Source: Congzhengia sp045635085
GTDB lineage: Bacteria > Bacillota > Clostridia > UBA1381 > UBA9506
Reading direction: 5' to 3'
DNA: 64,000 nucleotides
NCBI GenBank assembly: GCA_045635085.1
Contig: JAZRBM010000013.1
Span: 62,001 to 126,000, forward strand
The translations under genes were made by a program, and so were the position numbers. Position 1 is the stretch's first letter. Every line of letters begins with the position of its first letter. Shown here piece by piece: positions 24,708 to 34,131 of this stretch. The notes under the pieces are model-generated. The model saw only the letters and a list, made by a program, of their open reading frames with translations. It was not told the DNA's origin and ran no database searches.

Positions 24708-26054
24708 TTAAAATAATATCTTTAGAGCAGAGGCTACATTTTTTGCATAAAAAACATCTAAACCTTTTGGGATATTGAGCGATTTTTTATTGGCATCAGG
24801 GATAATGCATTTTGTAAATCCGAGTTTTGAAAGCTCCGTAAGGCGCTTTTCTATTTGTGTGACCGCTCGTAATTCGCCGGTCAAACCAATTTCGCCTATC
24901 AAAGCAATATCAGGGGCAATATCACTGTTTTTAAAGGCAGATGCTATAGCACAAATAATGCCCAGGTCCGCAGCAGGCTCGGATATTTTAACACCGCCTA
25001 CCATATTTACATAAATGTCCTGATTTGAAAGGTTGTAGCCTACACGTTTTTCAAGTACTGCGATAAGCATATTGACGCGGTTAAAATCGGCGCCGGTTGT
25101 CATTCTGCGTGGAGCAGGGAAGAACGTTTGCGAAACTAAAGATTGCACTTCTGCAAGGAGCGGTCTTGTGCCTTCTAACGTACAAATGACAGTTGAACCA
25201 GATGTCTTTTCAGGTCTTCCCTCAAGTAACATAGCCGATGGATTTTTTACTTCTTTTAAACCTACCCCTGTCATTTCGAATACACCTATTTCATTCGTTG
25301 AACCAAAGCGGTTTTTAACAGCGCGGAGAATTCTGTGGCTTTGATGGCGCTCGCCTTCAAAATGCAGAACGCAATCCACCATATGTTCTAACACCTTTGG
25401 CCCTGCTAAATTTCCGTCTTTTGTAACATGACCGACAATAAAAACTGCAATTGAGTTTTCTTTTGCAAATTTCATCAATGAAAGCGTGACATCACGTACC
25501 TGTGAAACTGTTCCCGGAACGGATGCAATATCAGGATTGTACATCGTTTGTATCGAGTCGATAATTAAAATATCGGGTTTTAAATTTTCTGCATTTTTAA
25601 TAACTGAATTTATATCGGTTTCGCACAATAAGTAAAGGTCTTGCGTGATGTTTAGCCTTTCTGCACGAAGTTTTAATTGTTTTTCAGATTCTTCACCTGA
25701 AACATAGAAAAAGCTTGTATCCTTTTCTAAAGATTTAATTAACTGAAGTAGTATAGTGGACTTACCGATGCCTGGCTCACCACCAACCAAAACGAGCGAA
25801 CCTCTGACTATTCCGCCTCCCAAAACTCTGTCAAGTTCTCCGATTCCGCAAGGAATTTTTGCATCTTTTGTGGTGCTTATTGCCGATAGTTTTACGGGGG
25901 CAGAAAAAGATTGTGTAACTTTTTTTGTGTTTTTGGATGTGACTAAGACCTCTTCTGCAAAAGTGTTCCAACCGCCACAATCCGGGCATTTTCCTATCCA
26001 TTTTGCCGATTCGTAACCACATTCTGAACATATATATACAACTTTTGATTTCAT
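24708..26054 (-). CDS. radA: DNA repair protein RadA
   Basis: A 448-residue RecA-like ATPase. The N-terminal zinc finger is CSECGYESAKWIGKCPDCGG, Walker A is GGEPGIGKST (about 92-101), Walker B is ILIIDSIQT, the RadA-specific motif is KNRFGSTNEIGVFEM (about 246-260), and a Lon-like domain fills the C-terminal third. RadA promotes branch migration in recombination. ATG 26054 lies 14 bases after the VanW gene on the same strand, so the two are co-transcribed. Confidence 0.95.
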   Translation of the reverse strand: MKSKVVYICSECGYESAKWIGKCPDCGGWNTFAEEVLVTSKNTKKVTQSFSAPVKLSAISTTKDAKIPCGIGELDRVLGGGIVRGSLVLVGGEPGIGKSTILLQLIKSLEKDTSFFYVSGEESEKQLKLRAERLNITQDLYLLCETDINSVIKNAENLKPDILIIDSIQTMYNPDIASVPGTVSQVRDVTLSLMKFAKENSIAVFIVGHVTKDGNLAGPKVLEHMVDCVLHFEGERHQSHRILRAVKNRFGSTNEIGVFEMTGVGLKEVKNPSAMLLEGRPEKTSGSTVICTLEGTRPLLAEVQSLVSQTFFPAPRRMTTGADFNRVNMLIAVLEKRVGYNLSNQDIYVNMVGGVKISEPAADLGIICAIASAFKNSDIAPDIALIGEIGLTGELRAVTQIEKRLTELSKLGFTKCIIPDANKKSLNIPKGLDVFYAKNVASALKILF

Positions 26055-26068
26055 TTAGTTTACCACCT

Positions 26069-27739
26069 TTATACTGTGGGAATTTCTTCTGTAGGTTTAT
26101 CAGTATTCTCAGGAATTATAGGCTCTGGTGGAGCGATTTCAGGCTCTGTAACTTCAGGGGGTAATTCCTCTATCTTTTTGGTGCCATGAATTTCAATTCT
26201 GTCCTTTCCGGCGTATACGCTCTTTTTGAGCGGTGTGCGGGAAATTTCAACACCATTTTCATATACAACTTTTGATGTTGCATAAGAACTGCCGTTAGTA
26301 CCGGCGCTTTCTACTTTGATTTCACCCTCGGGGAGCTCTGCGTCTTTTTTTATAACAACTTTTGGAGATGATGTTCCGGTTTGTGTTGAAACAATTTTTA
26401 TTTCACGTTCCGGATGCTCGTCTGTACCTACTATTATTACGGTATTAAGACCGTTTTCGGCTATTGCTCTGATTTCTATAGGCATTGATGTGTTGTTTTT
26501 AAATCGAAAGTCAGTTGAACCATAAGAAACTGTAGCGTCTCTGCCCATTGGAACATAAGAAACGGGGAGAGTATGATTTCTTCGTTCTGTGATTTCTAAG
26601 TCTGCAAATATTGCTGAATTATACATTGTAGAAGAAACCTGACAAATTCCGCCACCGATGCCCGGTTGCACAGTGTTTCCTACATATACATTGGCAACCC
26701 TAAAACCACGCTCGACAGTTCTTGGGCCAACAACATCATTATACGAAAATTCCTCGCCGGGAGCTAAAACATAACCATTGATTTTTTCACATGCAAGTTT
26801 TATGTTATATGCTCTGTCGTTGCTTGAGGAAGAGTAGTCAGTAGTATATTTACCAAGCTCATGAGCCAGGAGAGTTTCGTTTAATTTGTCTGTGGTCAAA
26901 GAAGGATATGTGATTTTTGCAGGTACTTTAATAATATTTTTATCAGAGGTTTCTAAAGCATTTTTTAAATCATCCTCAGAAAATGTTACACCGGGTTTGC
27001 TTTCGGTGTATATAATTCTGTGATTTTCAATTCTGTAATCAGCAGATATTGCCTGACGTGAAGTGCAGCGAAGTATATAATCATACGTAATTTCTTCGGG
27101 TTCTATGTATTTAAATTCTGCAGTTGCAATGTCATTGTTTTCGAGAATACAGTTTTCAATAGAATTTCTTACCTCGTTATACAAAACACCATTACCAGCC
27201 TTGCCGCGTGTGATGATTAAAGAGTTGTCATCATAGTCGATTTTATTTGGTACAGCAGTAACATCAAGAGGTGCAATTGTTTTGTCAATTATCTTTTGCA
27301 GTTCGCTGTCGTCAAATGTCAATGAAAAAGGTACATTTTGTGGTTTTTTCTTTAAATTACTGATCTCGCCGAGACGCAAAAACAAGCTCTTGCTCCTGCC
27401 AAAACTAAAAGCTAAGTCTGTCATTTTTTCTACGTCGATAGCAGGTGATAATACAAGTGTGTCAAACGAATGTTGTGCGCTGTCAATTTTTAAAGTGATA
27501 TTTTTTGATAGACGCTTGTCAAAAATCTCTGGAATTTTAGCAGTAAGCTCATCATGTGTAAGACCTGAAATATCCACAGATTCTATATATACACCACTAT
27601 AAACCTTATCATATGTGAGTTGTTTAACTACTGAGCCTAAAAGAATAATAAATACTACAACGACAAAAATTGCCACAGAAAGTAGTATTCTTCTTTTTTT
27701 GTAATTGGCATTTTTCTTATGTGTGGCAGAAACTGACAT
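26069..27739 (-). CDS. VanW family protein with peptidoglycan-binding and G5 domains
   Basis: A 556-residue protein with a short basic N-terminus and a single membrane anchor (about 16-38). Two PG_binding_4-type domains (about 50-290) are followed by a VanW domain (about 310-440) with GEEFSYNDVVGPRT and GGGICQVSSTMYNSA, then a G5-like domain (about 445-525) and a Pro/Glu-rich tail. The architecture is that of Bacillus YoaR-type envelope proteins. VanW domains occur with vancomycin resistance genes but have no settled activity, and this protein is no evidence of resistance. It lies between tspO and radA on the minus strand. Confidence 0.88.
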   Translation of the reverse strand: MSVSATHKKNANYKKRRILLSVAIFVVVVFIILLGSVVKQLTYDKVYSGVYIESVDISGLTHDELTAKIPEIFDKRLSKNITLKIDSAQHSFDTLVLSPAIDVEKMTDLAFSFGRSKSLFLRLGEISNLKKKPQNVPFSLTFDDSELQKIIDKTIAPLDVTAVPNKIDYDDNSLIITRGKAGNGVLYNEVRNSIENCILENNDIATAEFKYIEPEEITYDYILRCTSRQAISADYRIENHRIIYTESKPGVTFSEDDLKNALETSDKNIIKVPAKITYPSLTTDKLNETLLAHELGKYTTDYSSSSNDRAYNIKLACEKINGYVLAPGEEFSYNDVVGPRTVERGFRVANVYVGNTVQPGIGGGICQVSSTMYNSAIFADLEITERRNHTLPVSYVPMGRDATVSYGSTDFRFKNNTSMPIEIRAIAENGLNTVIIVGTDEHPEREIKIVSTQTGTSSPKVVIKKDAELPEGEIKVESAGTNGSSYATSKVVYENGVEISRTPLKKSVYAGKDRIEIHGTKKIEELPPEVTEPEIAPPEPIIPENTDKPTEEIPTV

Positions 27740-27757
27740 TTAATCACCCCGTATAGA

Positions 27758-28228
27758 TTACATATTTAAAAACCATATAGCAAAGTTTAAGTAACCTGCA
27801 TAAACTAAAAATAAAAGATAAGGAAGAAGTAGTATTCCTGAAATTTTATTTTGACTATAAAATGTTGACACAGTTATTGCGACAAAAGCAAATAATGCTA
27901 AAAGCACTATGAATGCCAACAAAAACATTCTAAAGTTAAAGAAAATAATGGACCATGAAAAGTTAAGTAACAACTGAATAGCAAAGACTGTTATACCGTA
28001 GCTTTTTACATCTTGCGGCATGTCAGTATTAACAAACAGATACAATGCTATACCCATCAGCAAATAAAGCGTTCCCCAAACGACAGAGAACAGATTGGAA
28101 GGAAGAGCAAAAGGCGGTTTTATTAAAACATCATAAATAAATACGTTATTTCTGATTAAAAAACCAGAAAGTCCTCCAACGATGAGTGGGATTGCAATGA
28201 TAAGAATTGCTTTTAAAATTTTGTTCAT
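27758..28228 (-). CDS. TspO/MBR family protein
   Basis: A 156-residue protein with five membrane helices and the family pattern: IKPPFALPSNLFSVVWGTLY (loop and helix 2) and a Trp-rich helix NFSWSIIFFNFR. Family members bind porphyrins and cholesterol-like ligands and are also known as tryptophan-rich sensory proteins. The physiological role in an anaerobe is unclear. It is followed after 18 bases by the VanW gene on the same strand. ATG 28228 has AATGGAGATTATTGT upstream, with GGAG as ribosome site. Confidence 0.88.
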   Translation of the reverse strand: MNKILKAILIIAIPLIVGGLSGFLIRNNVFIYDVLIKPPFALPSNLFSVVWGTLYLLMGIALYLFVNTDMPQDVKSYGITVFAIQLLLNFSWSIIFFNFRMFLLAFIVLLALFAFVAITVSTFYSQNKISGILLLPYLLFLVYAGYLNFAIWFLNM

Positions 28229-28299
28229 ACAATAATCTCCATTTTTTAAAATATGGTATTATTATATGGGCATAAAAATAAAATATTTCTTAAAACAAA

Positions 28300-28326
28300 G
28301 GTGCGAAAATAAAATATTTCCGCACC
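28300..28326 (-). terminator. Terminator after the coaD operon
   Basis: On the minus strand, CGGTGCGG and CGCACC arms with an AT-rich loop form a GGTGCG/CGCACC stem followed by TTTGTTTT. It ends the Asp23-FakA-recG-rsmD-coaD-coiled-coil operon. Confidence 0.7.
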
Positions 28327-28342
28327 GAGTATCTTTGTTTAG

Positions 28343-28780
28343 TTATCTTGCACTGTTTCTGTTAGCACGGATGGCATCTGCTGTTTTTATAAGCTCTTCC
28401 TCTAAAGCGCGCAAAACATCATCGGCATACTGATTTGCAGAGAGTCTGATGTCTCTTGAATTCTGTTGTGCACTGTCGATGATTTGATTAGCTTTAGAAT
28501 AGGCTTGCTGAGTTATGTCGTGTTCGTTAACCATTGCTGCAATTTTTTCTTCTGTAGCCTTAACCATAGCTGCGGCTTCTTTCTGTGCATCGCCGATAAT
28601 TCTCTGGCGTTCTTCTTTCACCCATTTTGCCTGTCTCATTTCTTCTGGGAACTTGTTTTTCATTTCTTGTATCAACTCAATAATTTCTTCTTTGTCGATG
28701 ATACCACGACCCCAGAAAGGAATAGTTCTGCAACTGTCGATTTTTTCCTCTAGTTCATTCATAATCTGTTCGATATCCAT
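28343..28780 (-). CDS. Coiled-coil protein of the coaD operon, function unknown
   Basis: A 145-residue soluble, highly charged protein predicted to be mostly helical, with a long coiled coil from about residue 45 to 140 (EEMRQAKWVKEERQRIIGDA and similar heptads). It resembles the ATP-synthase subunit b/E-like or DivIVA-like helical proteins that annotation pipelines often call ATPase in Clostridia; no catalytic motif is visible. ATG 28780 is correctly spaced after AAAAGGAG; an in-frame GTG nine bases earlier overlaps that site. It overlaps or abuts the coaD stop, so translation is coupled. No function is claimed. Confidence 0.75.
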   Translation of the reverse strand: MDIEQIMNELEEKIDSCRTIPFWGRGIIDKEEIIELIQEMKNKFPEEMRQAKWVKEERQRIIGDAQKEAAAMVKATEEKIAAMVNEHDITQQAYSKANQIIDSAQQNSRDIRLSANQYADDVLRALEEELIKTADAIRANRNSAR

Positions 28781-28782
28781 AA

Positions 28783-29277
28783 TCAACACTCCTTTTCGAT
28801 TTTATCCTTAATATCATTAATGATTTCATTTGGTATTAAGCCTTCAGCGTTGCCGTTGTAATGACAAATTTCTTTAACAACACTTGAGCTGATATATAAA
28901 CAATTCAGGTTTGTCACCATGAAAACGGTTTCTATATTAGGAGCAAGTTTTTTATTAAGAAGCGCCAGCTGAAATTCATATTCAAAGTCTGAAATAGCAC
29001 GAAGTCCGCGCACAATGCTTTGCGCGCCGACCTGTTGTGCAAAGTCAACCAAAAGACCGCTGAAAGCTTCTACCTCACAGTTGGGGATGTCTTTGGTGGA
29101 CCTTTTTATAAATTCAACGCGCTCATCTACAGAAAACATAGGCGATTTTTGAGAGTTGTTTAAAACAGCAACGATTACCTTGTCAAATAGCTTGCAGCTA
29201 CGCTTTATAATGTCTAAATGACCGCAAGTGATGGGGTCAAAACTTCCTGGATATACTGCTATTTTCAAAGCTCTCAC
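28783..29277 (-). CDS. coaD: Phosphopantetheine adenylyltransferase
   Basis: A nucleotidyltransferase of up to 164 residues. The N-terminal motif is AVYPGSFDPITCGHLDII (containing the TxGH), the second is IVRGLRAISDFEYEFQLALLN, and YISSSVVKEI is near the C-terminus (ISSS/T motif). It transfers AMP from ATP to 4'-phosphopantetheine, the penultimate step of coenzyme A synthesis. The start is uncertain: GTG 29277 overlaps the rsmD stop, and TTG 29268 gives the more usual N-terminus MKIAVYPG. Either way it is coupled to rsmD. Confidence 0.93.
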   Translation of the reverse strand: MRALKIAVYPGSFDPITCGHLDIIKRSCKLFDKVIVAVLNNSQKSPMFSVDERVEFIKRSTKDIPNCEVEAFSGLLVDFAQQVGAQSIVRGLRAISDFEYEFQLALLNKKLAPNIETVFMVTNLNCLYISSSVVKEICHYNGNAEGLIPNEIINDIKDKIEKEC

Positions 29278-29813
29278 TCTTTCATTAGTAAAATTTTAAC
29301 TCTGCCGTATTTTTTATCCCTTATGACTTTGTATCCACATAAATCAAATGGGGGAGTGATATTAGCATCGTATTCTATAACTATAAGACCATCATCGGCC
29401 AAAAGATTGTTTTTTCTGATTTTTAAAAGTGCCTCTTCGTATAGGGTTGAATTATATGGTGGGTCAATAAAAATAATATCAAAGATTTTGTCAGTTTTTT
29501 CTAAAAAATCTATACTGTCGCACTTAACAACTAAAGCACAAGAAGTAAGATTTGTTGCCTCAAGATTTTTTTTGGTCACCATAACAGAGTCTTGTGAATT
29601 ATCTACAAAAACGCATTTTGATGCGCCGCGACTCAAAGCTTCTATACCTAAAGCACCGCTTCCGGAAAATAAATCCAAAACAAAAGAATTCGGCAAATCA
29701 AAGGCAATCATATTAAAAACTGATTCTTTAACTCTGTCTAAGGTAGGACGAACATCTTGCCCATCTAAACACAAGAGTTTTTTGCCGCGCATACTGCCTG
29801 AAATAACTCGCAA
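29274..29813 (-). CDS. rsmD: 16S rRNA (guanine966-N2)-methyltransferase RsmD
   Basis: A 179-residue SAM-dependent methyltransferase. It starts MRVISGSMRGKKL, carries the SAM motif FVLDLFSGSGALGIEALSRG, and has the catalytic DPPYN motif (IIFIDPPYNSTLYEEAL). TTG 29813 was chosen because AGGATAGGAGAG lies at the right distance and gives the standard N-terminus; an ATG 24 bases earlier lacks a ribosome site. The rsmD-coaD pair is common in Firmicutes. The gene lies between recG and coaD on the minus strand. Confidence 0.93.
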   Translation of the reverse strand: MRVISGSMRGKKLLCLDGQDVRPTLDRVKESVFNMIAFDLPNSFVLDLFSGSGALGIEALSRGASKCVFVDNSQDSVMVTKKNLEATNLTSCALVVKCDSIDFLEKTDKIFDIIFIDPPYNSTLYEEALLKIRKNNLLADDGLIVIEYDANITPPFDLCGYKVIRDKKYGRVKILLMKE

Positions 29814-29894
29814 AAATATCTCTCCTATCCTAGACATATTATCAATTTATATTTTATAATAAATACGAAGAATGTCAAGTATATTCTAAAAAAG

Positions 29895-31937
29895 TCAACT
29901 AAATGTAATCTTTGTGTCAAAAAACTTTAATATTTCATTGTAAATTGTCGCATTTTCGCGCCTTTTTAACCGCCTGTCAGATTTTAAAAGCTCGCTTGCT
30001 GCATCTGAGGTTTCTTTTAAAAGTTCAGTGTCGCAATATATATTTGCAATTTTAAATGTCATAAGACCATGCTGACGTTCGCCAAAAAATTCACCCGGAC
30101 CGCGAAGTCGTAAATCCTCTTCAGCGATTTTGAATCCGTCAGAGTTGTTTTTGATAATGTTCATCCTTGGGCTGTCAACGGGAAAATTTTCTCCGGGAAA
30201 AAGGATGCAATATGCCTTGTCGCTGCCTCTTCCAACTCTTCCGCGCAACTGATGTAGCTGTGAAAGACCGAATCTTGCAGCATTTTCTATCACCATAATA
30301 GAGGCATTAGGCACATTTACTCCAACTTCAATAACGCTTGTAGCAACTAAAACCTTAATGATGCCATCTTTAAAACGACTCATAATATCATCTTTTTCTT
30401 TTGATGTCATTTTGCCGTGGATAAATTCGACGTTATCATTACCAAAATGTTTTTTGAGTTCCTGTGCGTGAGTAATCACATCGTGCATTCCGATAATTTC
30501 AGATGGCTCTATAGCGGGGCAGACAACATATGCCTGACGTCCTGCTGTTATTTCTTTATTTATAAAATTGTATATTCTTTTTCGCATGTTTTCATCAACT
30601 ACATAGGTGTCTGTTTTTTTTCTTCCTGGTGGAAGTTCATCAATAACTGAAACGTCTAAATCTCCGTAAAAAATCAGCGCTAATGTTCGTGGTATTGGGG
30701 TAGCGGTCATAATCAGTGTGTGTGGGTTATTCCCTTTGTTTTCAAGTAGTTTTCGCTGTGCTACACCGAATCTGTGTTGCTCGTCAGTGACAATAAGGCC
30801 TAAATTACCAAGCTGTGTCTTTTCGCTTATCAGCGCGTGAGTGCCAACTATAACTTGTACTTTTTTTGCATTTATGTCATCTTCTACACTTTTTCTTTGC
30901 TTGTTTGTCATTGAACCAGTAATTTGTGCAACATTTATACCAAATGGTGCAAAAAGCTTAGATAGTGTCTCGAAATGTTGATTTGCCAATATCTCGGTGG
31001 GTGCCATCATTGCTGAGGTATAGCCTGAATTTGCACACGCAAACATACTGGCAGCTGCAATCATAGTCTTGCCGCAACCAACATCACCCTGAACAAGCCT
31101 TGACATGGGCACACCTTTTTTCATATCTGCGCAAATTTCTTTGATAACCCTGTCCTGAGCACCTGTCAGCGGATAGGGGAGTGAAGCTAGAAAATCTTTG
31201 ATGCAGTCTGTGTTTTTAACCTGATTTGAAACAGAAGACGTTCTGTCCTCTCGCAAAAATCGGAGGGCTGTCTGAAACATAAATAATTCTTCAAAAGCAA
31301 GCCTTCTCTTTGCAATCTCCAAAGCGTTTACATCCTTTGGAAAGTGTATATTTCTTATAGCGTAGGCAAGTGGACATAGATTATATTTTTGCCTTATTGA
31401 ATCAGGCAATGTTTCATCAGGCTCTCCTGCGCGTATAGCAGCTACGACTGCAGTACCGATATTCTTCTGAGTAAGTCCTGATGCCAGACTGTAAACGGGA
31501 AAAATTCTTCCAGTTAAAAGATTTTTGTCGACCTCTTCAAAAATAGGAGAATGCATCTGCATTCTTTTTGCATATGTAGCTTTGCCATAGATAACATACT
31601 CTTTTTTTACATCAAACATATTCTTTATATAACGGTTATTAAACCATACAATTTCTAAAAAACCGGTTCCGTCAGAAACTTTTACTGAGCAAACATACAT
31701 ATTTTTTCTGATATGATTTTCGCGCAAAGGCGAAACTGCTCGCGCGCGAACGCAAACTGTGTCTCCCTCTTTTATTTCTGCGATTTTTTTAATTGTTGTT
31801 CTGTCTTCGTATGTACGCGGATAGAAACGAAGCAAATCATTCACAGTAAAAACACCAAGCGTGCGGAAAGATTCCGCACGCTTTTGTCCAATACCGTTTA
31901 ATGTAGTTATATTTTGATTTAAAATATTGTTTGACAT
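29895..31937 (-). CDS. recG: ATP-dependent DNA helicase RecG
   Basis: A 680-residue superfamily 2 helicase. The wedge/OB domain fills about 1-230. Helicase motifs follow: RLVQGDVGCGKTMIAAAS (Walker A), the DEQH box (VTDEQHRFG), MTATPIPRTLAL, and QLHQLRGRVGRG (motif VI). It remodels stalled forks and Holliday junctions. ATG 31937 follows the FakA gene by 11 bases, so it is in the same operon. Confidence 0.95.
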   Translation of the reverse strand: MSNNILNQNITTLNGIGQKRAESFRTLGVFTVNDLLRFYPRTYEDRTTIKKIAEIKEGDTVCVRARAVSPLRENHIRKNMYVCSVKVSDGTGFLEIVWFNNRYIKNMFDVKKEYVIYGKATYAKRMQMHSPIFEEVDKNLLTGRIFPVYSLASGLTQKNIGTAVVAAIRAGEPDETLPDSIRQKYNLCPLAYAIRNIHFPKDVNALEIAKRRLAFEELFMFQTALRFLREDRTSSVSNQVKNTDCIKDFLASLPYPLTGAQDRVIKEICADMKKGVPMSRLVQGDVGCGKTMIAAASMFACANSGYTSAMMAPTEILANQHFETLSKLFAPFGINVAQITGSMTNKQRKSVEDDINAKKVQVIVGTHALISEKTQLGNLGLIVTDEQHRFGVAQRKLLENKGNNPHTLIMTATPIPRTLALIFYGDLDVSVIDELPPGRKKTDTYVVDENMRKRIYNFINKEITAGRQAYVVCPAIEPSEIIGMHDVITHAQELKKHFGNDNVEFIHGKMTSKEKDDIMSRFKDGIIKVLVATSVIEVGVNVPNASIMVIENAARFGLSQLHQLRGRVGRGSDKAYCILFPGENFPVDSPRMNIIKNNSDGFKIAEEDLRLRGPGEFFGERQHGLMTFKIANIYCDTELLKETSDAASELLKSDRRLKRRENATIYNEILKFFDTKITFS

Positions 31938-31948
31938 AAAATCACGCC

Positions 31949-33565
31949 TTATTCAACGGAGTAGATAAAGTCATACAAAGGCTGTCCACCCATATACACC
32001 AATACGTCAAGGTCGGGATATAGCTGTTCTAACTGGGCCGAAATTTCTTCTTGCTGTTCTTCTTTGATATTTCCGCCCAAATAAACACTGATGATAGCGC
32101 TGTCCTCGTCTACAACGTCAGCTAAAAGTTCCTTTAAAACAGTAAATGAATCATCGCCTACAACGGAAATTTTACCCTCTGAAAGTCCCATAATAGTATT
32201 TTCCGGATATTCTTTATCTTTAAATGAGAATGTTCTTACAGCGTATGTTACAGAGCCTGTTTTTGTATTTTCGATAGCCTCGTTCATAGCCTCGATGTTA
32301 TCTTCTACAGAAATATCGGGGTCAAAAGCTAAACGAGCAGATATACCTGCAGGAACAGAACGTGTTTCTAAAACAATAACGTTCACGTCTGTTAAATCAA
32401 CTACCTGCTTTGCTGCCATGATAATATTTTTGTTATTGGGCAGGATAAATACAGTTTTAGCATTAACAGCTTCAACTGCTGATAAAATATCATCAGTTGA
32501 CGGGTTCATTGTCTGACCGCCGCAAATAACCTGGTCAACACCCATATCGATAAAAATGCTCTCTAAACCGTCTCCGGCTGCAACTGCTGCAAATCCGAAT
32601 TCTTTTGCAGGTTCTTTTTCGGCAGGTTTTTCTGATGAGCCCTCGTCGTGCTGATATTTCATATTGTCGATTTTTATATTAATAAGCTCGCCGATTTTTA
32701 ATGCTTCTTCAATTACATAACCAGGGTTGTTTGTATGGATATGTACCTTGACAACGTCATCGTCATCAATTACAACCATACAATCTCCTTTTTTCCCTAT
32801 TCTGTCACGGAAAAGCGCTACAGAGGAAGGAGTGTTGCTTTTGTTTATTAAAAATTCTGTACAGTATAAAAACTTGATATTAGCGTCAATAACTTTTTTA
32901 TCAACAGCAGTATTAACACTTGCCTGGCTTTCGTTTAGCTCGATAATTTTGCCTGTTTCTAAATATTCTAAAGCTCCCTCTAAAATATAGACAAGACCCT
33001 GACCACCGGAGTCTACAACGCCTGCAGCTTTGAGCTGAGGTAATAGCTCGGGTGTTCGTGCCAGACTTTCCTGAGCGGCAAGTGTTGCGCATCTTACAAT
33101 TTCAACAATATCGCCTGTTTTATCAAGAGCGGCAACAGCAGCATCAGCTGCGTCTCTTGCTACAGAAAGAATTGTTCCTTCCATAGGTTTCATAACAGCT
33201 TTATATGCCGATTCCACACCGCCACGGAAACACTCTGCAATATCAGCAGCATCTGCAGTTGTAAGACCTGAAAGTCTGCGGCTCATACCACGGAAAACCT
33301 GTGACAAAATAACGCCTGAGTTACCACGGGCGCCACGAAGTGAAGCAGAGGCAATAGCCGACATCATCTTATCAACTGTTGTGTAGTTGTTTGACAAAAC
33401 ATCCTTTGCTGCGGCTGAAATAGTCATAGACATATTAGAGCCGGTATCTCCGTCAGGAACGGGGAAAACGTTTAAATCATTTAATATTATCTTATTGTTA
33501 CAAAGTTTATTTGCACCTGATAAAAAGGCACGACATAAACATTCGTAATCAGCAGTGTATAACAA
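31949..33565 (-). CDS. fakA: DAK2-domain fatty acid kinase catalytic subunit, FakA/YloV type
   Basis: A 538-residue protein. The N-terminal DhaL/DAK2 domain (about 5-205) has LNVFPVPDGDTGSNMSMT (metal/ATP site) and GARGNSGVILSQVFRG, then a FakA middle and C-terminal domain (about 230-535) with GDGLESIFIDMGVDQVICGG. FakA with a DegV-type FakB phosphorylates exogenous fatty acids; no FakB gene is in the window. TTG 33565 is the start, with GGAGGTG at good spacing. The order Asp23-FakA-RecG is a conserved Firmicute arrangement. Confidence 0.92.
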   Translation of the reverse strand: MLYTADYECLCRAFLSGANKLCNNKIILNDLNVFPVPDGDTGSNMSMTISAAAKDVLSNNYTTVDKMMSAIASASLRGARGNSGVILSQVFRGMSRRLSGLTTADAADIAECFRGGVESAYKAVMKPMEGTILSVARDAADAAVAALDKTGDIVEIVRCATLAAQESLARTPELLPQLKAAGVVDSGGQGLVYILEGALEYLETGKIIELNESQASVNTAVDKKVIDANIKFLYCTEFLINKSNTPSSVALFRDRIGKKGDCMVVIDDDDVVKVHIHTNNPGYVIEEALKIGELINIKIDNMKYQHDEGSSEKPAEKEPAKEFGFAAVAAGDGLESIFIDMGVDQVICGGQTMNPSTDDILSAVEAVNAKTVFILPNNKNIIMAAKQVVDLTDVNVIVLETRSVPAGISARLAFDPDISVEDNIEAMNEAIENTKTGSVTYAVRTFSFKDKEYPENTIMGLSEGKISVVGDDSFTVLKELLADVVDEDSAIISVYLGGNIKEEQQEEISAQLEQLYPDLDVLVYMGGQPLYDFIYSVE

Positions 33566-33582
33566 ATCAGTGCACCTCCGAA

Positions 33583-33936
33583 TTAACTAACTCTAACGCC
33601 ATCGACGTTGACGTTAACATGACCTACCTTAAATCCGGTAGCATCCTCAACGGCATATCTGACCTGTTCTACAATGCTTTCGCAAGTAGCGTTGATATTT
33701 ACGCCGTATTCAACAATAACATGTAAATCTACGATGATTTTTTCCTCGTCAGTAGAAACCTTTATACCTTTTGTGATAGAATCCCATTTCAGCAACGAAG
33801 CAATACTGTCGGTAGCGTTTTTATACGACATACCCACAACGCCGTAGCAATTAGAAGCTGCAATTCCGGCGATTCTTGATATAACGTTATCAGATAGAAC
33901 AATAATTCCATTTTCGTTTTCGGTTTTAATAGCCAT
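33583..33936 (-). CDS. Asp23/Gls24 family envelope stress response protein
   Basis: A 117-residue protein with the family pattern: GIIVLSDNVISRIAGIAAS, GVVGMSYK, then VDLHVIVEYGVNI and VEQVRYAVEDATGF. Asp23 family proteins lie near the membrane or wall; the exact activity is unknown. ATG 33936 was chosen because the family begins there; the frame is open further upstream, but that part is a hydrophobic, non-homologous stretch covering the promoter. First gene of the Asp23-FakA-recG operon. Confidence 0.9.
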   Translation of the reverse strand: MAIKTENENGIIVLSDNVISRIAGIAASNCYGVVGMSYKNATDSIASLLKWDSITKGIKVSTDEEKIIVDLHVIVEYGVNINATCESIVEQVRYAVEDATGFKVGHVNVNVDGVRVS

Positions 33937-34036
33937 AGAATTACCCAAACCTTTCTGCCTATAGTTATTGGTGCTTTTTTGTGTATAGGCACACAAAAAG
34001 CAAAACAAGTATATGTAAACACAAATACACAAAAAT

Positions 34037-34065
34037 ATTATACCACAATATTTTATAAAATGGAA
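34037..34065 (-). promoter_or_regulatory. Promoter of the Asp23-FakA-recG-coaD operon
   Basis: Minus strand TTCCAT (34065-34060), 17-base spacer, TATAAT (34042-34037). The -10 is perfect and the -35 is poor. It leaves a leader of about 95 bases. Confidence 0.5.
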
Positions 34066-34093
34066 GAGAATTTTAAAAAAAGTTTTCAAAATA

Positions 34094-34122
34094 TTACAGC
34101 ACAGCCAAAAGCTGTGCTGTAA
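34094..34122 (-). terminator. Hairpin after the DUF378 gene
   Basis: A perfect 12-pair stem TTACAGCACAGC (34094-34105) with GCTGTGCTGTAA (34111-34122), loop of five, followed on the minus strand by TATTTTG. It begins ten bases after the stop. Confidence 0.7.
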
Positions 34123-34131
34123 CACAAAAGA

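Noticed and set aside
33937..34125. N-terminal extension of the Asp23 protein by 63 residues
   Set aside because: The extra residues are hydrophobic and non-homologous, cover the promoter, and lack a ribosome site; ATG 33936 gives the standard family start.
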